Of a DNA stretch of 64,000 nucleotides, positions 60,743 to 64,000 are shown in pieces. How positions within the stretch are numbered: position 1 is the first letter of the stretch; every line of letters starts with the position of its first letter. Source of the stretch: Sphingobacterium humi (GTDB lineage Bacteria > Bacteroidota > Bacteroidia > Sphingobacteriales > Sphingobacteriaceae); contig NZ_WSQA01000002.1 of NCBI RefSeq assembly GCF_009768885.1, positions 186,001 through 250,000 of the forward strand, given 5' to 3'. Under the pieces are notes generated by a model that searched no databases, was not told the origin of the DNA, and saw nothing but the letters and a program-made list of their open reading frames with translations. Made by a program: the position numbers and the translations under genes.

Positions 60743-62641
60743 TTAGCGCACTAAATACGATTGCACTTTACCGTTGTTTTCAGCAGCATTCCAGCGCAAC
60801 TGATCGGCTTTTTTGTCGCCATTAATATCAGCAAAGAAAAAGTGGGTACCTTCTTGTTGGGATGGCCCTCTTAAGGAATAAACAGGTCCATCAAAGCCGG
60901 TTTCTCCCGCCAAGTAAATCTTTGGCTCGCCCAAGTAATTCGTCGGGTTCCAGTATACTTTATCGGCTTTGCCATCGCCGTTGATATCGCTAAAATAAAA
61001 ACGGGTATTGCTCAGTCCACTGGTAGCACCGCTGTTGGAGAAACCATCGGATAAGGCAAAGGTACCATCGGCAGCGGCAAGATAAACAAGGGCTTTGCCA
61101 CTATCTTTGCCGGCATCCCAGCGTACTAAATCTGCTTTTTTATCGCCATTGATATCGGCCAAGAAAAACTGACTTGAAGCACTGTTGCTGGCTGCCACGG
61201 CAATCGCTTTGGCACTGCTGGCGAAGTTCCCGTTTTCAGTAGCTAAGTACAATTGCGGTTGTCCAGCATGCTGGCTGGCCTCCCACTGGATTTTATCGGC
61301 CTTCCCATCGCCATTCACATCCGCGAATAGGTAATTTGTTCCCGCTAAAGTAGAAGCTCCCTGGGCATGGTCTACCGAAGTACTGGCAAAGCTACCATTA
61401 CTCGTTGCTAAGAATACCTGGGTTTTACCGGAAGCCTGACCTTTTTGCCAACGGATTAAATCAGCCTTTTTATCGCCATTTACATCGGCAAAATAATACT
61501 GCACATCTTCCGAGCTGCTTGCTGAAGCATCGTGCTGTATAGCCGTACTTTGAAAACCTGATGCCCCATTCGATAAATATACCCCTACTTTACCGGCATT
61601 TGCGCCTGCCTGCCATTGGATTTTATCTTTCTTCCCATCGCCGTTTACATCAGCAAAGAAATAGCGGGTTTTCGCTTGCGCACTGGCAGCCGTTTCATGA
61701 TTAAATCCGGCCTGAAATACAGCAGGAATATACCTTGCTAAAACCGGGAAATGATCCGATGGCCACATGGTTTTTCCATCTACCGTAAATTTATCCTTCA
61801 CTGTTTCGTAACCTCGCAAGGCTAAATCGCGGGTACTCATTACGTAATCTAGTTTTTTGGTGGCTTTTCCTGTCCAGTTATGGAAGGTATATTCTGCCTG
61901 GGTATCCATCAAGGCATCAATCATATCATAGCCGGTTACATTTTTAATGATGTTGATTTCATTGGTACCTGGAATGGCATTGAAATCACCCATACAAATC
62001 ACCGGTTTTCCATTGTGGTTATCGCGGATGCAGTCCAGAATAAGTTTAGCAAAATCTGCCCGGTATTGCCCGGCATCCGCCGTATGATACCAGTGAGAAT
62101 TGATGACAAAATATTCTAAGCCATTTGTTTTATCCTTTAAGATAACCCATTTGGCACTAGATATCACTGTTTCTTTAACGAACTCTTTTAAGAAATGGCC
62201 GCCCTTCACCAAGCTAAAGCGCTCTCGTTTATAAAAGATAGATTTTGGCGAACCGTTGGCCGCTCCGGTTTTATACACATCATAGCCGGCCTCGTTCATC
62301 GCCCCATTTACATACTCCTCAACGCCATTGTCGGCAAGTTCTTGAACACCTAGGATATCCACCTGATGGTCTTTCATCATGCCGGTCAGTTTACTCATGC
62401 GCTCCAATTGGCTAAAAGGATCTGCAGCCGTGGGGTTGCGCAAATTAAAGGACATCACCGTGAAGGCTTGTTCTAATTTCAAAGGATCGGGATTCGGTTC
62501 TTGGGGCGTCGTTGGCACTTCGGGTTCTTTTCCGGGGCCAGGATTTCCAGGCTCAGGACTACTTTTCGAACAGCCAACCGTGCATAAGCACAGCAGCGTA
62601 GCCATCATGGCCAATACGCCTTTTGAACCATAATTTTTCAT
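60743..62641 (-). CDS. Exported EEP-family nuclease/phosphatase with six FG-GAP (VCBS) repeats
   Basis: This lipoprotein has 632 residues from the ATG at 62641 (lipobox CTVGC, Cys24), then a Pro/Glu-rich linker. An endonuclease/exonuclease/phosphatase domain covers about 60-310, with FTVMSFNLRNP, ILGVQELADNG (catalytic Glu), FVINSHWYHT, ICMGDFNAIPG and MWPSDHFPVLARY (catalytic Asp-His). Six FG-GAP repeats of about 52 residues follow, each with a D-[VI]-NGD-x-K-x-D calcium loop, and alternate between a GDGKxDK and a GDKKAD type. It probably acts outside the cell on nucleic acid, sphingomyelin-like lipid or phosphorylated sugar. It stands alone. Confidence 0.87.
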   Translation of the reverse strand: MKNYGSKGVLAMMATLLCLCTVGCSKSSPEPGNPGPGKEPEVPTTPQEPNPDPLKLEQAFTVMSFNLRNPTAADPFSQLERMSKLTGMMKDHQVDILGVQELADNGVEEYVNGAMNEAGYDVYKTGAANGSPKSIFYKRERFSLVKGGHFLKEFVKETVISSAKWVILKDKTNGLEYFVINSHWYHTADAGQYRADFAKLILDCIRDNHNGKPVICMGDFNAIPGTNEINIIKNVTGYDMIDALMDTQAEYTFHNWTGKATKKLDYVMSTRDLALRGYETVKDKFTVDGKTMWPSDHFPVLARYIPAVFQAGFNHETAASAQAKTRYFFADVNGDGKKDKIQWQAGANAGKVGVYLSNGASGFQSTAIQHDASASSSEDVQYYFADVNGDKKADLIRWQKGQASGKTQVFLATSNGSFASTSVDHAQGASTLAGTNYLFADVNGDGKADKIQWEASQHAGQPQLYLATENGNFASSAKAIAVAASNSASSQFFLADINGDKKADLVRWDAGKDSGKALVYLAAADGTFALSDGFSNSGATSGLSNTRFYFSDINGDGKADKVYWNPTNYLGEPKIYLAGETGFDGPVYSLRGPSQQEGTHFFFADINGDKKADQLRWNAAENNGKVQSYLVR

Positions 62642-62856
62642 AGGTGATAATAACATAATTTAGCTTTAAATAATTTTTAAACAATCAAATGAAAGTTTAT
62701 TAAAGTTTTCTATCCGAAAATATTAATATTTTTTAAGATTTGAAACGTTTTTTAAAGTTTTTTACCCTATTATTTTAAACCCCTACACTAGTGGCGGCGC
62801 AAACAATTTCCGCTTAAGGCGGTTATCCTATCAATTGTTTACTTAAGACAGAGCCT

Positions 62857-63303
62857 ATGACATTACAGGAACGCATTGATTATTTCGACCGACAATTTGG
62901 TTTCCGGGCGCATCCGGAGGATTTCGATTTCTACCTCTCGCCCGAACGCATCGCCTATAAAAATGAAGCCCTACGCCAAAAAGACCGAAACTTATACGTA
63001 GGCTATCTGGCCGACAATTTCCCCGATGAAATGGAGCAGGAATTACAATCCTTCGACGAACTTTCTAATCGTTTAAAACAGCTTTCCAAAGAAGAAGCCG
63101 AACAGCTCTTCCGTGATAAGGGCATCAATCTCTTGCAATCCGACCTAAGCTATAAAGATCCGGATGCCATTTATAAGCTATTAAAAGTGGCCGATGAGGA
63201 CTTGAATTGGCACCTAGAGGGAAGCGAAGAAGATTTGGTCAATGGCAAAGTACGTCCAAATACCGCTTTGCAATTACATCCACGTATTTGGGTGCTAACT
63301 TAG
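62857..63303 (+). CDS. Hypothetical acidic cytoplasmic protein
   Basis: This predicted protein of 148 residues begins MTLQERIDYFDRQFGF and is rich in Asp, Glu, Arg and Leu, with helices such as LSNRLKQLSKEEAEQLFRDK. It has no signal peptide or membrane segment and I do not recognise a family. The frame is uninterrupted, has codon use like its neighbours and is not contested by another frame, so it is likely real. It is divergent from the EEP gene across 215 AT-rich bases. Confidence 0.65.
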   Translation: MTLQERIDYFDRQFGFRAHPEDFDFYLSPERIAYKNEALRQKDRNLYVGYLADNFPDEMEQELQSFDELSNRLKQLSKEEAEQLFRDKGINLLQSDLSYKDPDAIYKLLKVADEDLNWHLEGSEEDLVNGKVRPNTALQLHPRIWVLT

Positions 63304-63375
63304 TTTGTTCACTCCCTTTTCTCTCCCCTTTCACTCCCCTTTCAAACTCCTTTCAAGCCCCTTTGCGAAGGGCTA
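63304..63375. repeat. C-rich 11-bp tandem repeat, related to the compound repeat
   Basis: CTCCCCTTTCA-type units recur about four times at an 11-base step and end in CCCCTTTGCGAAGGGC. This matches the 3' module found at about 920-975 and 29487-29560, but no inverted-repeat arms are present here. The rest of the 63304-63544 gap holds a terminator and nothing else I can identify. Confidence 0.6.
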
Positions 63376-63460
63376 TCCATAGAGAGAGCAAAAGGTTAGA
63401 AAGGATAGGGAAAACCGACATTTCAAAAACAAGGCCTTACATGATTGGGCGGCTTGTTCT

Positions 63461-63497
63461 AAAAAAAAGCATCCCTGCCAAATGATGGCAGGGATGC
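63461..63497 (-). terminator. Terminator after the DUF4855 gene
   Basis: A perfect 12-bp stem (GCATCCCTGCCA / TGGCAGGGATGC) with loop AATGA is followed on the minus strand by eight T. It lies 48 bases after the stop at 63545. Confidence 0.85.
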
Positions 63498-63544
63498 AAG
63501 TGTAGCACCCCCTGTGCGAGGTATGCTATTGGTTGTAGGTTAGA

Positions 63545-64000
63545 TTACTTTGTTTTTAACTTTTTGAATACTTTCTTTTCCTTACGTTTGGCAATCAGAT
63601 CGGCCAACATATGATAAAGCTCGTTATCTTTTGGATCTTTAGAGCGTAGCAACTGCGCGAATGCAGAGCCGCCTTGGTAATAAGCAATGGACGATTGATC
63701 GAACACGCCATTTCTTTTAAAGGCCTCTAAATAGGCTATAAAGCGGTTTCTTTTGCTGTCTTTCACGCCTGCAAGTGCCGATTCATCAAACTCCATTTCC
63801 AAGCCCATGTGTGCCGAATTGGCCAAGTCACAGGTTTCTTGTAAACGGCTATCGGGAATGGTGGCATTGAAGAAGTGATTGGGTTGTTGCCAAGCAAAGT
63901 CGAAGCCCATTTCTTTCCATTTGGTATTGCCGGAGGCATTCCAGTAAGGAATCCAGTAAAACTTCAATCCTTTGGCGCGCACATAATCGCCAACTTCTTG
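63545..64000 (-). CDS. DUF4855 domain protein, C-terminal part (cut by window end)
   Basis: The frame is still open at the window edge, so only the last 151 codons are visible. The segments GLKFYWIPYWNASGNTKWKE, MGFDFAWQQPNHFFNATIPD and MGLEMEFDESAL match the C-terminal half of DUF4855, a family of predicted secreted glycan-active proteins with a barrel-like fold in Bacteroidota. A basic tail (AKRKEKKVFKKLKTK) ends it. The N-terminus and any signal peptide lie outside the window. A GTG at 63982 is an internal valine, not the start. Confidence 0.8.
   Translation of the reverse strand, partial: QEVGDYVRAKGLKFYWIPYWNASGNTKWKEMGFDFAWQQPNHFFNATIPDSRLQETCDLANSAHMGLEMEFDESALAGVKDSKRNRFIAYLEAFKRNGVFDQSSIAYYQGGSAFAQLLRSKDPKDNELYHMLADLIAKRKEKKVFKKLKTK

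Noticed and set aside
1..64000. Insertion sequence, prophage or integrative element
   Set aside because: No transposase, integrase, phage structural or conjugation gene was recognised; only the non-coding repeats and one HTH remnant hint at mobility.

Overview
This window looks like a chromosome segment of a Bacteroidota, most likely the Sphingobacteriaceae (Sphingobacterium, Pedobacter or Olivibacter group). The evidence is five SusC/SusD outer-membrane pairs, three ECF sigma factors with three FecR anti-sigma factors, the end of a type III glutamine synthetase, a DUF6266 protein, TAnnTTTG-type -7 promoter boxes and weak Shine-Dalgarno sequences. I saw no rRNA, tRNA, CRISPR array or transposase gene. 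Assignments come from reading protein motifs and family resemblance; no database search was run.

Layout. 1-3 kb: glutamine synthetase tail, a long intergenic stretch carrying a compound repeat, then a metallo-beta-lactamase-fold hydrolase and a WYL regulator. 3-10 kb: SusC/SusD pair 1 divergent from a large secreted alpha/beta hydrolase. 10-13 kb: DUF6266 protein, a small protein, an ABC-F ATPase and a remnant of a helix-turn-helix gene. 13-25 kb: a minus-strand amino-sugar locus in two transcription units, susC-susD-DUF1080-Gfo/Idh and GH109-nagB-nagP-nagA. 25-29 kb: plus-strand hydrolase, UxaA-type dehydratase and CE7 esterase. 29-33 kb: second repeat copy, yceH, a beta-propeller protein and a Tat-exported Gfo/Idh oxidoreductase. 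33-39 kb: ECF-FecR-SusC-SusD. 39-48.5 kb (minus): ECF-FecR-SusC-SusD-phosphodiester glycosidase-beta-helix lipoprotein. 48.7-60.6 kb (minus): FecR-SusC-SusD-DUF4843-PKD-like-TlpA, whose likely sigma factor is separated from FecR by a DtxR-type regulator, a 56-residue ORF and gpmA. 60.7-64 kb: an exported EEP nuclease/phosphatase with FG-GAP repeats, an unknown protein and a DUF4855 protein cut by the window edge.

How the parts may work together. Four intergenic sites share a 17-bp LacI-like operator (ACCGAYAACGnTkCCG). They lie before SusC/D pair 1 and the large hydrolase, before SusC/D pair 2 and the 337-residue hydrolase, before uxaA, and before GH109-nagB-nagP-nagA. I infer one regulon from about 3 to 29 kb that imports an acetylated glycan containing N-acetylhexosamine (perhaps also hexuronate), removes acyl groups with secreted esterases, cleaves glycosides through Gfo/Idh and DUF1080 (3-keto-glycoside) chemistry plus GH109, and sends the amino sugar through NagP, NagA and NagB. 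The regulator and an amino-sugar kinase are not in the window. The other three SusC/D systems appear to be controlled by ECF/FecR.

The most unusual items are the LacI-like regulon with its proposed redox glycosidase route, the compound intergenic repeat built from 11-bp units and a long inverted repeat, the ECF/FecR-linked SusC that lacks an STN signalling domain, paired TTAG-N6-CTAA boxes linking a DtxR-family regulator to gpmA, and FG-GAP repeats that alternate strictly between two sequence types.
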